Assembly: GCF_020171985.1 (NCBI RefSeq)
Contig: NZ_JAIVAL010000015.1
Location: 57,549 to 121,548 of the forward strand
Length of the DNA stretch: 64,000 nt
Origin: Halobacillus halophilus
GTDB lineage: Bacteria; Bacillota; Bacilli; Bacillales; Halobacillaceae
Direction: 5' to 3'
Numbering within the stretch: position 1 is the first letter of the stretch; every line of letters starts with the position of its first letter. The notes beneath the pieces are model-generated. The model was given only the letters and a program-made list of their open reading frames with translations, had not been told where the DNA came from and searched no databases. Shown here piece after piece: positions 16,801 to 24,499 of the stretch. The translations under genes were made by a program, and so were the position numbers.

Positions 16801-17742
16801 ATGAGCTCAAAAGATTATCGAGTTCTGTTGTATTATAAGTATGTCGACCTTCCTGATTATGAAGAATACTGCCAAAATCACCTGAATTTCTGTAAAGACC
16901 TTGGTCTTAAAGGACGAATTATTGTAGCTCCAGAAGGAATAAACGGGACCGTGTCCGGCACCGTAGAGCAAGTGGAGCAATATATGGACTACGTTCGCTC
17001 AGATGAGCGTTTCGCAGACATCCAGTTTAAGATGGATGAACATGAAGGTCATGCCTTTAAAAAGATGCATTGCCGAGTGAAGCCAGAACTTGTAAACTGG
17101 AGCATTGAAAATGATGACATTGATCCAAAAGAATTCGGTGGAAAGCACGTAAAACCAAAAGAATTCTATGAACTTCTTCAAGAAGATGACACGGTGGTTA
17201 TTGATGGTCGCAATGAATATGAATACCGTATCGGTCATTTCCGTAACGCGATCCGTCCAGAAGTGAACCACTCTCGTGAGTTTCCAGAATGGATTGCTGA
17301 AAACGCGGATCAGTGGAAAGATAAGCGAGTGATCACCTACTGCACAGGTGGAATTCGCTGTGAAAAGCTGACTGGAATATTGAAGAAGAATGGTGTAGAG
17401 GATGTCTACCAGCTAGAAGGTGGAATCAATACGTACAGCAAGGATCCTGAAGTAAAGGGTCAGCTTTTCGATGGTAAAATGTACGTGTTTGACGAACGCA
17501 TCTCTGTACCTATTAATCAGGTAGAGGAAAAAGTTGTCGCACAATGTGAACACTGTGGTAAAGAAGAGGACCGTATGATCAATTGCAGTAACCCTGTTTG
17601 TAATAGACAATACGTTTGTTGCGAGGACTGTGAAGAAAAATATCATGCAGCGTGTACAGCAGAATGTAAAGAGCACCCGGAAAACCGCTGGGATGCTGAA
17701 CGTAAGAAACAAATTGATAAGTATGACAGGATTTCTAAATAA
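16801..17742 (+). CDS. trhO: tRNA uridine(34) hydroxylase, rhodanese family
   Basis: A 313-residue protein of the YceA/TrhO family, which installs 5-hydroxyuridine at tRNA position 34 with oxygen. An N-terminal ferredoxin-like domain (about 1-100) is followed by a rhodanese domain with the active-site loop CTGGIRCEK (Cys181, Cys187). The Cys-rich C-terminus (CEHCGKEED, CSNPVCNRQYVCCEDC, CTAEC) should bind zinc and is characteristic of the Gram-positive branch. The start follows AGGAGG. It is a single gene ending in a strong terminator. Confidence 0.9.
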   Translation: MSSKDYRVLLYYKYVDLPDYEEYCQNHLNFCKDLGLKGRIIVAPEGINGTVSGTVEQVEQYMDYVRSDERFADIQFKMDEHEGHAFKKMHCRVKPELVNWSIENDDIDPKEFGGKHVKPKEFYELLQEDDTVVIDGRNEYEYRIGHFRNAIRPEVNHSREFPEWIAENADQWKDKRVITYCTGGIRCEKLTGILKKNGVEDVYQLEGGINTYSKDPEVKGQLFDGKMYVFDERISVPINQVEEKVVAQCEHCGKEEDRMINCSNPVCNRQYVCCEDCEEKYHAACTAECKEHPENRWDAERKKQIDKYDRISK

Positions 17743-17760
17743 CTTGAAATACTCGTAAAA

Positions 17761-17786
17761 AAACTCGCCTTAACTCAGGCGAGTTT
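17761..17786. terminator. Bidirectional terminator after trhO
   Basis: A 10-bp stem AAACTCGCCT / AGGCGAGTTT with T runs on both strands, serving trhO and the convergent membrane-protein gene. Confidence 0.85.
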
Positions 17787-18224
17787 TTTAGTATGTTTCT
17801 TTTCGTCAAAAACATAATCAACTATAACTAGAAGGCAAGTAAAAAACCATTCTGACCACAGAACCATGGTCACTTGAGAGACCAGTTCATCTACTGTGTA
17901 AATGGTCAGCCAAGTAAATAATAGATCAACGAAAATACGCCAAACCGTAAATACAGAAGGGGAAGGTTTAGTATATGAACTGATCATTTTAACTATTTTA
18001 GCGGCCGCTTCAAAGAGCAATCCTAGAATAAAAATAAGCACTCCAAACAGGAGCAGGGACGATACAGATTCATATGAAACTCCCATTAGTTGAAATAGTC
18101 CGACCATGCCAAAGAAAAATACGCCAAAAATTATGGTTATTCCAAGAAGAAGCAGGATTCCCATACTTATAAATACCGTGGACTTATCTTTTCTAAAAGA
18201 ATGACGAAATCTATGTTTTTTCAT
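17775..18224 (-). CDS. Small membrane protein, YrvL-like
   Basis: A 149-residue protein with a basic cytoplasmic N-terminus (KKHRFRHSFRKDKS), four predicted membrane helices and a charged tail. The pattern of helices and the central LLFEAAAKIVKMI...LLFTWLTIYTVDELV stretch resemble the YrvL regulatory family of Bacillus, whose founding member affects an ECF-type sigma system. No sigma factor is next to it here, so the role is open. The start has GGGAGG at good spacing. The gene end overlaps the shared terminator. Confidence 0.5.
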   Translation of the reverse strand: MKKHRFRHSFRKDKSTVFISMGILLLLGITIIFGVFFFGMVGLFQLMGVSYESVSSLLLFGVLIFILGLLFEAAAKIVKMISSYTKPSPSVFTVWRIFVDLLFTWLTIYTVDELVSQVTMVLWSEWFFTCLLVIVDYVFDEKKHTKKLA

Positions 18225-18262
18225 TCTTTTCCTCCCTCATAGCCCTCCGTATATCCTTTAAT

Positions 18263-18305
18263 TTCCACCTCAGGTCATCCATTTTATGGATGACCTGAGG
18301 TGGAA
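18263..18305. repeat. Perfect 20-bp inverted repeat
   Basis: TTCCACCTCAGGTCATCCAT is followed after only TTT by its exact reverse complement. It lies just after the peptidase gene stop and ahead of the YrvL-like gene, both on the minus strand. A terminator role is likely, but the minus strand continues ATTAAAGG without a U-run, so it may instead protect the mRNA 3' end or act in Rho-dependent or processing events. Confidence 0.6.
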
Positions 18306-18325
18306 GGGTTTACCTGATCTTAGTA

Positions 18326-18955
18326 TTAGCTTTCTATGTGGATATAGCCTTCTGTGTCGCTAAGGTGTCCATTCTTCATATAAACTCCTGAGTTTTCTGC
18401 AATTCCATATCCTTTGGTTACCCCAGTCTCCTGCACAGCTGTTTTGAGATTTACTTCCTCTTCCCATTCAAGATAATGTGCTGAAACTACTGCATCCGAT
18501 AGAAGTCCTAATCCTTTCTCAAAGAGCTGCACTTCCTGAACGTTATCGTTAGGAGAAATCACACATTCTTCCGGGGAGATCAATGCTCCCGCTGAGAACC
18601 CGGCAAAAGGTCTCCCCTCTTCAAACAAGTTTCTCACTATCTGTCCAACCGACGTTTCTACAATAAATTTCCTGTACAAAGCAGTGTCTCCTCCCCCTAT
18701 GATAACTGCGCCTGCCTCTTTGAGAGCTGCTAAATCCTCTGAAGAATATTCGTTTCTTAAAGGCAGATAATAAATCTCAGAATCGGAGATACCTAAACAA
18801 ATCGTATAAAGGGGAAGGTAGTCGGCGGACCCTTCCCTCTCAATATAGAGGACAGCAATTTTGGTTCCCTCTGCTAACCTTTTAAATTCTTCTCCCAGGT
18901 TCGGTGTAAAGGGAGGCCCTGAACCAAATAAGAATAAATGAGTAGAACGATTCAA
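18326..18955 (-). CDS. Peptidase S51 family protein (PepE/cyanophycinase-like)
   Basis: 209 residues with the class I glutamine-amidotransferase-like fold of family S51. The nucleophile Ser sits in the elbow FAGFSAGALI, GGGDTALYRKF precedes it, and a candidate His is in SAHYLEWEEE. Relatives cleave Asp-X dipeptides (PepE) or act on cyanophycin; the short length favours a dipeptidase-like enzyme. The start is TTG at 18955 behind GGGGGAGG. Substrate assignment is uncertain. Confidence 0.75.
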   Translation of the reverse strand: MNRSTHLFLFGSGPPFTPNLGEEFKRLAEGTKIAVLYIEREGSADYLPLYTICLGISDSEIYYLPLRNEYSSEDLAALKEAGAVIIGGGDTALYRKFIVETSVGQIVRNLFEEGRPFAGFSAGALISPEECVISPNDNVQEVQLFEKGLGLLSDAVVSAHYLEWEEEVNLKTAVQETGVTKGYGIAENSGVYMKNGHLSDTEGYIHIES

Positions 18956-19013
18956 CTTTCCTCCCCCTTTTTTAATATCTAATACTTAAATGTTTATTAA
19001 GGATTTCATGAGA

Positions 19014-19814
19014 CTAATTCTTTGTTCGGTGTGCGGCATGATAAGCAGAACCAATTCCTCGATCAAACGACAAGGCATAGACAATGGCGCTGGTTACAAA
19101 TGATTTCGCCTTCCGAACCGCTTCTTCTACAGTTTTTCCTTTCGCAAGCTCAGCTGCAATGGCGGCGGAATAGGTACAGCCTGCTCCGCTTGTATGAACG
19201 GTCTTTACGCGCTCTGATTCAAGTTCTACCATACTTGTCCCGTCAAACAATATATCAACAGCAGGATAGTCTTTTAAAGCGCCTCCTTTTATAAGGACGT
19301 AATCCGGGCCAAGACTTTGCAGATCGCGCGCCAATGCCTTCATATCTTCAGGGCTTTCCGGCACAGGAGCATCTAATATCCGGGCTGCCTCCTGCAAATT
19401 CGGTGTGATAATGGTAGCCATTGGCAGCAATTCCTTTACCAGCGTATCAATAGCTTCATCTTTTAACAGTTGCGATCCCATTTTACCTACCATGACAGGA
19501 TCAACGACTATATTTCTGACTTCAGAGTAACGAATTAGTTCAGCCGTACGCTTAATAATATCTTCGGTAAACAACATCCCTGTTTTAATAGCGTCTGCCC
19601 CTACATGTTCAAGAGACGCATACACCTGCGCTTCAACCGCTTCTAAAGACTGGGTAAAGATCCCTTGATCAGTTGTATTATTATTAGCCACAATGGCTGT
19701 AATGGCGCTCATTCCATACACATCAAACTCTTCAAATGTCTTTAGATCAGCCTGAATTCCCGCACTTCCTTGTGATGCAGAACCTGCAATGGACAATACT
19801 CTTGGTATACTCAT
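19014..19814 (-). CDS. pdxK: Pyridoxine/hydroxymethylpyrimidine kinase (PdxK/ThiD family)
   Basis: A 266-residue ribokinase-fold kinase. The N-terminal substrate loop SIAGSASQGSAGIQADLKTF, the DPVMVGK segment and the C-terminal catalytic motif HTSGAGCTYSAA follow B. subtilis PdxK (YwdB), where GAGC contributes a catalytic Cys. It should phosphorylate pyridoxal or pyridoxine in B6 salvage; ThiD (HMP-P kinase, thiamin) is the alternative because the families are hard to separate. No thiamin genes or TPP riboswitch lie nearby, which slightly favours PdxK. Confidence 0.82.
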   Translation of the reverse strand: MSIPRVLSIAGSASQGSAGIQADLKTFEEFDVYGMSAITAIVANNNTTDQGIFTQSLEAVEAQVYASLEHVGADAIKTGMLFTEDIIKRTAELIRYSEVRNIVVDPVMVGKMGSQLLKDEAIDTLVKELLPMATIITPNLQEAARILDAPVPESPEDMKALARDLQSLGPDYVLIKGGALKDYPAVDILFDGTSMVELESERVKTVHTSGAGCTYSAAIAAELAKGKTVEEAVRKAKSFVTSAIVYALSFDRGIGSAYHAAHRTKN

Positions 19815-19929
19815 ACTTAATTATCCCCTCTCGTAATCTTATTTAAATTGTAACAAATAATTTTTTCCAGAATCTATTCATACTTTATTTTTTTACTGTA
19901 AAATTAATAACATGAGGAGGGATGAACCT

Positions 19930-20274
19930 ATGCAAACCTTTACCCAGAATGTCCTGAAGGTTATTAAGCTCATACCCGAAGGAAAGGTGATGACCTACGG
20001 GCAGATAGCTCGGCTATCCGGGAACCCTCGCGCAGCAAGACAAGTATCCAGACTCCTTCACTCCATGAGCCAAAAACACGAACTGCCGTGGCACAGGGTA
20101 ATTAATGCCCAAGGAAAAATTGCCATTCAAAATGAGGAAGGTGCTGAGAATCAGCGAATGGCACTCGAAGCTGAAGGTGTACCCGTTATTCAATGGAGAA
20201 TCAACTTGCAGGAATTCCAAGCAAGTGACTCCGAGCTCCCTATTGATTCTAATTTTCTGGAAGATCAATTATAA
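19930..20274 (+). CDS. Alkyltransferase-like protein (MGMT family, Trp in place of the acceptor Cys)
   Basis: A 114-residue single-domain homologue of the DNA-binding domain of O6-alkylguanine-DNA alkyltransferase. The fold is recognisable from PEGKVMTYGQIARL and NPRAARQV with the Arg finger, but the active-site PCHRV is PWHRV, so alkyl transfer is impossible. Such ATL proteins bind O6-alkylguanine and hand it to nucleotide excision repair. ATG 19930 was chosen because GGAGGG sits 8 bases before it. A Fe-S nuclease gene begins 32 bases after its stop, so the two are probably co-transcribed. Confidence 0.88.
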   Translation: MQTFTQNVLKVIKLIPEGKVMTYGQIARLSGNPRAARQVSRLLHSMSQKHELPWHRVINAQGKIAIQNEEGAENQRMALEAEGVPVIQWRINLQEFQASDSELPIDSNFLEDQL

Positions 20275-20306
20275 TAAATGGTTACATATGCAGTTGGAGG
20301 TTTTCT

Positions 20307-21242
20307 ATGTTTGAAATCAATCCCTACCCCGAATTGTCCTGGTCCCTTTCGCGTCACAAGACACTGATGACGTGTGTTCGTAAATATGCTTATGATTACT
20401 ATTTTTCACATAATGGCTGGCTGAAAGACGCTGACTCTCTTGCACGACAAACCTATCGTTTGAAGAAAATTACTAATCTGGAAATGCATTTTGGAAGTAT
20501 CGTTCACGACCTGATCTATCAGACCATTCAGCAAGTTCTTAACAATCAGCACATCCCAAATGAACAGGCTCTCACTGAGGAAATAAGGAGGCATTTAAAC
20601 CGCGGTTTTATTGAATCCACACGGAAAGAGCATTTATGGATGAACCGGCCCAAACACTACACGATGCTTCACGAAATTTATTATAGCCAATCCAATAAGC
20701 TTCCTGAGGCTAAAGTCAAAAAGATAACTGAACGACTTCAGACTACGGTTAAGAATTTTTACTCCAGCCGTTCATTTCAAGACGTTTTAAATAAAAAGCA
20801 CATGCGTTTTATAGAGTCAGAGGATTTCCGTTTTATGAAAGCCAATGGAGTTAAGATATTTATTGTGATGGATCTTGTCTATAAAGACTTACAAAAAGAT
20901 CAATGGGTCATTGTAGACTGGAAGACCGGTAAAGCATCCGATGAAGATCGAAACCAACTCGCTCTTTACGCCTTGTATCTCAAAGAGAAATATGACATCC
21001 CGTCCATCGAGGATATTGTTATCCGTAATGAATACTTACTGGAAGGGACCCATATTGAATACCAATTAAAAGAACAGGATTTAATCAATGTACAGCATCT
21101 ATATCAAATTAGTATGGAGCAGATGAAAGCTTATCTGGAAGATTCCTCTAAAAACAAGCCTCTTCCGATCGAGAACTTTCCTATGCAGGAGGATCCTCGG
21201 GTCTGCGCTCGTTGTAACTATCAAGAGTTATGCTTTTCATAA
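20307..21242 (+). CDS. PD-(D/E)XK nuclease with Fe-S cysteines (AddB/Cas4-like)
   Basis: 311 residues. The nuclease core is visible as FGSIVHDLIY (conserved His), MDLVYKD (Asp), VIVDWKTGKAS (D-x-K) and QLALYALYLK, the order of RecB-family/PDDEXK_1 nucleases. Cys23 (MTCVRKY) and a C-terminal C-x2-C-x5-C (residues 300-309) match the four cysteines that hold a [4Fe-4S] cluster in AddB and Cas4. It is a stand-alone protein without a helicase. The ribosome site GGAGG precedes the ATG. It follows an ATL gene, which suggests a DNA repair role; no CRISPR genes are present. Confidence 0.8.
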   Translation: MFEINPYPELSWSLSRHKTLMTCVRKYAYDYYFSHNGWLKDADSLARQTYRLKKITNLEMHFGSIVHDLIYQTIQQVLNNQHIPNEQALTEEIRRHLNRGFIESTRKEHLWMNRPKHYTMLHEIYYSQSNKLPEAKVKKITERLQTTVKNFYSSRSFQDVLNKKHMRFIESEDFRFMKANGVKIFIVMDLVYKDLQKDQWVIVDWKTGKASDEDRNQLALYALYLKEKYDIPSIEDIVIRNEYLLEGTHIEYQLKEQDLINVQHLYQISMEQMKAYLEDSSKNKPLPIENFPMQEDPRVCARCNYQELCFS

Positions 21243-21351
21243 TTCAACCTCCTTTTGACCTGTTCATATGTTTCAAGCTCTGAAAAAAAGGCTAAATAAG
21301 GAGTGGACAACATATCCAGAGAATATATCTATCGGAAGGAGTCGTTTTAGC

Positions 21352-21984
21352 ATGCAAGTACTAGTAGCAGGAGCAAACGGACATACAGGCCGTTTACTTA
21401 TTCAATATCTAAAAGAAGATGGTCATGAGCCATTTGGTCTGGTACGTAAGGAAGAACAGAAGGCAAAGATTGAAGAACTTGGAGGAACTCCAGTATTAGC
21501 GGATCTTACTAAGGATGTAGGTCACGCAATTAAAGGTAAAGATGCTGTTATCTTCGCAGCAGGTTCCGGAGCAAGCACAGGAGCCGATCAAACTGAAGCG
21601 GTTGACCGCGACGGTGCCATTAACTTGATCAAACACACAGAAAACTTAGGCATTAAGAAATTCATTATGCTGAGCTCCATGGCTGCCGGAGATCCTGAGC
21701 GCGGCCCTGAAGAATTGAAGCATTATCTACAAATGAAAGGCGAAGCGGATGATTATTTGAAGTCCACTGAACTCGACTTTACAATTGTCCGTCCAGGCGG
21801 TCTAACGCATGAAGAAGGAACCAGCAAAATTAAAGTAGGCGAAACGGTCGAACAAGGTTCCATTCCTCGCGCAGATGTGGCCAAAACCATGATCGCTGCT
21901 CTACAAGAACAAAGCGTTTTCCATAAAACGTTTGAAATGATCTCAGGCGACACTCAAATCGAAGAAGCTCTACGCTCTCTATAA
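21352..21984 (+). CDS. NAD(P)-binding oxidoreductase, YhfK-like atypical SDR
   Basis: 210 residues with a Rossmann fold. The cofactor loop GANGHTGRLL is at the N-terminus, then FAAGSGASTGADQTEAVDRDGA and SSMAAG, and FTIVRPGGL near the C-terminus. It is very similar in layout to B. subtilis YhfK, an NmrA/atypical SDR protein of unknown substrate. The frame is open from 21268, but GGAAGGAG supports ATG 21352, which begins directly with the first Rossmann strand. Monocistronic, with its own terminator. Confidence 0.8.
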   Translation: MQVLVAGANGHTGRLLIQYLKEDGHEPFGLVRKEEQKAKIEELGGTPVLADLTKDVGHAIKGKDAVIFAAGSGASTGADQTEAVDRDGAINLIKHTENLGIKKFIMLSSMAAGDPERGPEELKHYLQMKGEADDYLKSTELDFTIVRPGGLTHEEGTSKIKVGETVEQGSIPRADVAKTMIAALQEQSVFHKTFEMISGDTQIEEALRSL

Positions 21985-21994
21985 TTAGGTATAA

Positions 21995-22020
21995 AAGCCA
22001 TCTCCGCCTGGAGGTGGCTT
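21995..22020 (+). terminator. Terminator of the YhfK-like gene
   Basis: Stem AAGCCATCTCC / GGAGGTGGCTT (one G-U pair) followed by TTTTTG. Confidence 0.8.
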
Positions 22021-22133
22021 TTTTGTTTTCTTTTAGTTTTGAAATAAATCGAGAAAAAATAGATAAAAATACGGAGGAACGGTGTGATTTGATATAATGT
22101 ACATACTTATGCGCTTTAAAGGAGTTGTGCACA

Positions 22134-23396
22134 TTGAAAGGTTCATTAATTAAACAACATCGTAAGTTCAATAATATGACCCTCGAAGATTTGGCGACGG
22201 GTATATGCTCGGTCTCTTACCTGAGTAAGATTGAACATAATACCATCAACGCCAGTCAAGAAATATACAGACTCCTTGGAGAACGTTTACATATCAAGCT
22301 GAACGATATTAATCAGGATTTTGATGAAAAGATTTATCAAGATCTGCGGGAATGGCATGAAGCTGCTCAGCTAAGAGATTTGTCTTTAATGGATGAATTG
22401 AAAAGAAAATGCGAGCTTGCTTTGGAAGATAATCACAATATCGAATTAGTACATTTATATAAAATCTTTCATGCCCGCCATGTTCTTACAAAGGAAGATA
22501 AGCTGCTTAGTAAGAATTGGCTTAAAGAATTGGCAGACATTTTCCCTGACTCTACGTTAGAGTTCCAATTCTTCTATCATAAGACATTAGGGATTAATTA
22601 TTTGATGATGGATAAGGTAAAAGATGGTTTACACCATTTTTTAAAAGCTAATCAACTGATGGAAAAACTTCCGATCATTGAATATGAAAACTATTTTCAT
22701 ATTTCACTCGCCTATTTAAAAACTCGGTCTTCTATTGAGTCTATTTATTATGGAGAGAAAGCTATTGAAGGGTATAAGAATAATCTTAATTATTCTAGGC
22801 TAGTGGACAGTTTCATGATCGTTGCTTTGAACTACAGATATTTGAATATTCATTCCGTAGCAGAGGAATATTTTCTAAAATTACTCAAGTTTGCTAAATA
22901 TCATCTTCCCCAGTTGGAAAAAAGAAGAATCTTTCATAATCTAGGTTATATCTATGCTAATCAAGAAAAATACCAAGAAGCCTTACATTATTTACAAAAG
23001 GCACAGGATATTGAAACGTCTGAAAAATATTTCGAGATTAGCACCCTCTATCTACTCGCCTCTACAAGTTACTACTGTAACGATCTGAAAGCGACGTGGG
23101 ATTATATACGCTTAGGCGAGCAAGAAGCAAATGACTCTCGTAGTATATTTTTCATTCATAAGTTTTCCGTGTTACGTCATACCATTCAAAACACAACGCA
23201 TAATGATGAATTTATCGATCAGCTTGAGAATGAAATTATTCCAAGTATGCGAGAACTAAACGAATACGAAGATTATAAAACCTACCTGGAAATGCTCGGG
23301 AATATTTTTTACCAAAAACGATTATATAAGAAATCAGCCATGTGCTTTAAAGAAGCCAACAACTTTAGGTTTACCCAAAAAAAAGATTTGTTATAA
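22134..23396 (+). CDS. Second NprR/PlcR-like HTH-TPR regulator, no peptide gene
   Basis: About 420 residues: an N-terminal XRE-type HTH (MTLEDLATGICSVSYLSKIEH) and a long all-helical TPR-type C-terminal part (EKRRIFHNLGYIYANQEKYQEALHYLQKA is split by a TPR turn). The architecture is the same as the regulator at 5569, so this is a paralogue or distant homologue in the RNPP group. TTG 22134 is preferred because AAAGGAG lies 9 bases before it. The promoter has an extended -10 TGATATAAT (22090-22098). It ends in a bidirectional terminator, with no small exported-peptide gene next to it; its ligand and targets are unknown. Confidence 0.75.
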   Translation: MKGSLIKQHRKFNNMTLEDLATGICSVSYLSKIEHNTINASQEIYRLLGERLHIKLNDINQDFDEKIYQDLREWHEAAQLRDLSLMDELKRKCELALEDNHNIELVHLYKIFHARHVLTKEDKLLSKNWLKELADIFPDSTLEFQFFYHKTLGINYLMMDKVKDGLHHFLKANQLMEKLPIIEYENYFHISLAYLKTRSSIESIYYGEKAIEGYKNNLNYSRLVDSFMIVALNYRYLNIHSVAEEYFLKLLKFAKYHLPQLEKRRIFHNLGYIYANQEKYQEALHYLQKAQDIETSEKYFEISTLYLLASTSYYCNDLKATWDYIRLGEQEANDSRSIFFIHKFSVLRHTIQNTTHNDEFIDQLENEIIPSMRELNEYEDYKTYLEMLGNIFYQKRLYKKSAMCFKEANNFRFTQKKDLL

Positions 23397-23400
23397 AAAA

Positions 23401-23422
23401 ATCAGGAGCAGCTGCTCCTGAT
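23401..23422. terminator. Bidirectional terminator
   Basis: A 22-bp perfect palindrome (ATCAGGAGCAG arm) flanked by A and T runs, between the convergent regulator and exonuclease genes. Confidence 0.85.
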
Positions 23423-23424
23423 TT

Positions 23425-24300
23425 TTATATACGAACTAAATTCTTTTTCCAATTACGGAATTCCAGTTCATTAAATTTAGCTTCCATTTTTTCATCATCA
23501 ATATAAAATAGGGCGTCCTCAAGGGAACAGTTAACATCTGCCTCACAATTAATCCTGGCAAGCTCTCTGGATAAGTGAAGCATTTCTAAATCTTGCTCAA
23601 TCTTGGCCCGTTGCCCCTTTGTCAGCTTATCTAAATTTTCAAGAATACCTTCTATGGTCTGGTGCTCCATTAAAAGTTTAAGAGCCGTCTTTTCTCCGAT
23701 CCCTTTTACTCCAGGATAGTTATCACTACTGTCTCCCATTAAAGCTTTCAAATCTACCATTTGAGAGGGTGCGATCCCTTTTTCTTCGTAAAAGGAGTCT
23801 TGATGATATTCCGCATAATTACCGTATCCTTTTTTCAATAAAACTACGTGAACATTGGGCTGCAATAATTGAAGCAGGTCCTGGTCACCTGTGAGCAGAA
23901 ACACTTGAGAGTGCTCACTGTAAAGTCGGCTTAATGTTCCCATACAATCATCTGCCTCATAACCAACCTGCCCCACATTTGGTATATTGAGAGATTCGAC
24001 CACCTCTTTAGCCAGATCAAACTGTGGAATTAATTCCTCTGGCGGGGCCCCGCGGTTAGCTTTATAATCCGGAAATAAATCATTGCGGAATGTCTGACTT
24101 CCCATATCCCAGCAGCACACTACATGCGTAGGCTGATAGGTTTCTATAGCTGTAAAAAGGTGCTTCACCATGCCATAAACGGCATTGGTTGGTGTCCCCT
24201 TACTATTAATCATATAATAATTGCTCATGGCTGTAGCATAGAAAGCACGGAATAATAAAGCCATCCCGTCCACAACCATAATTCGGTTCGTTGTTGTCAT
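23425..24300 (-). CDS. ypcP: 5'-3' exonuclease / flap endonuclease (YpcP-like)
   Basis: 291 residues, homologous to the N-terminal nuclease domain of DNA polymerase I but free-standing. Metal-binding acids are visible in MVVDGMALLFRAF, GYEADDCMGTL, LLTGDQDLLQLL and MGDSSDNYPGVKGIGEKTA (the helix-hairpin-helix region). In B. subtilis the equivalent YpcP (FEN) removes RNA primers and flaps alongside PolI. The start has a ribosome site GGTGA. Monocistronic. Confidence 0.88.
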   Translation of the reverse strand: MTTTNRIMVVDGMALLFRAFYATAMSNYYMINSKGTPTNAVYGMVKHLFTAIETYQPTHVVCCWDMGSQTFRNDLFPDYKANRGAPPEELIPQFDLAKEVVESLNIPNVGQVGYEADDCMGTLSRLYSEHSQVFLLTGDQDLLQLLQPNVHVVLLKKGYGNYAEYHQDSFYEEKGIAPSQMVDLKALMGDSSDNYPGVKGIGEKTALKLLMEHQTIEGILENLDKLTKGQRAKIEQDLEMLHLSRELARINCEADVNCSLEDALFYIDDEKMEAKFNELEFRNWKKNLVRI

Positions 24301-24457
24301 TCACCTGTTCCCCTTTATTGTTAAGTTGACTCCATTATAACAAAAAGGAGCAAGCAGGCACCAAAACGTTTATACCCCTCTTTCCTTCTAATAATTGACA
24401 AAATTCTGATAACATGCTAGTTTCAAGATAAGTGTCTGCTCTTTACATAAAGTCCTT

Positions 24458-24471
24458 TGTAAGCGTTTACA
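24458..24471 (+). promoter_or_regulatory. Perfect cre (CcpA) box
   Basis: TGTAAGCGTTTACA is a perfect palindrome and fits the cre consensus TGWAANCGNTNWCA at every position. It lies 29 bases before the aldehyde dehydrogenase start, downstream of or overlapping the promoter, so glucose repression is expected. Confidence 0.88.
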
Positions 24472-24499
24472 CTTTACTACACATTGAGGAGGAGTAAGA

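Noticed and set aside
18291..18303. 13-base match TGACCTGAGGTGG also found near 40711
   Set aside because: A 13-base match is expected many times by chance in 64 kb, and the contexts are unrelated.
20307..21242. Cas4-like nuclease as a sign of a CRISPR system
   Set aside because: No repeats, no other cas genes, and the same Cys pattern occurs in AddB-type repair nucleases; the ATL neighbour favours repair.
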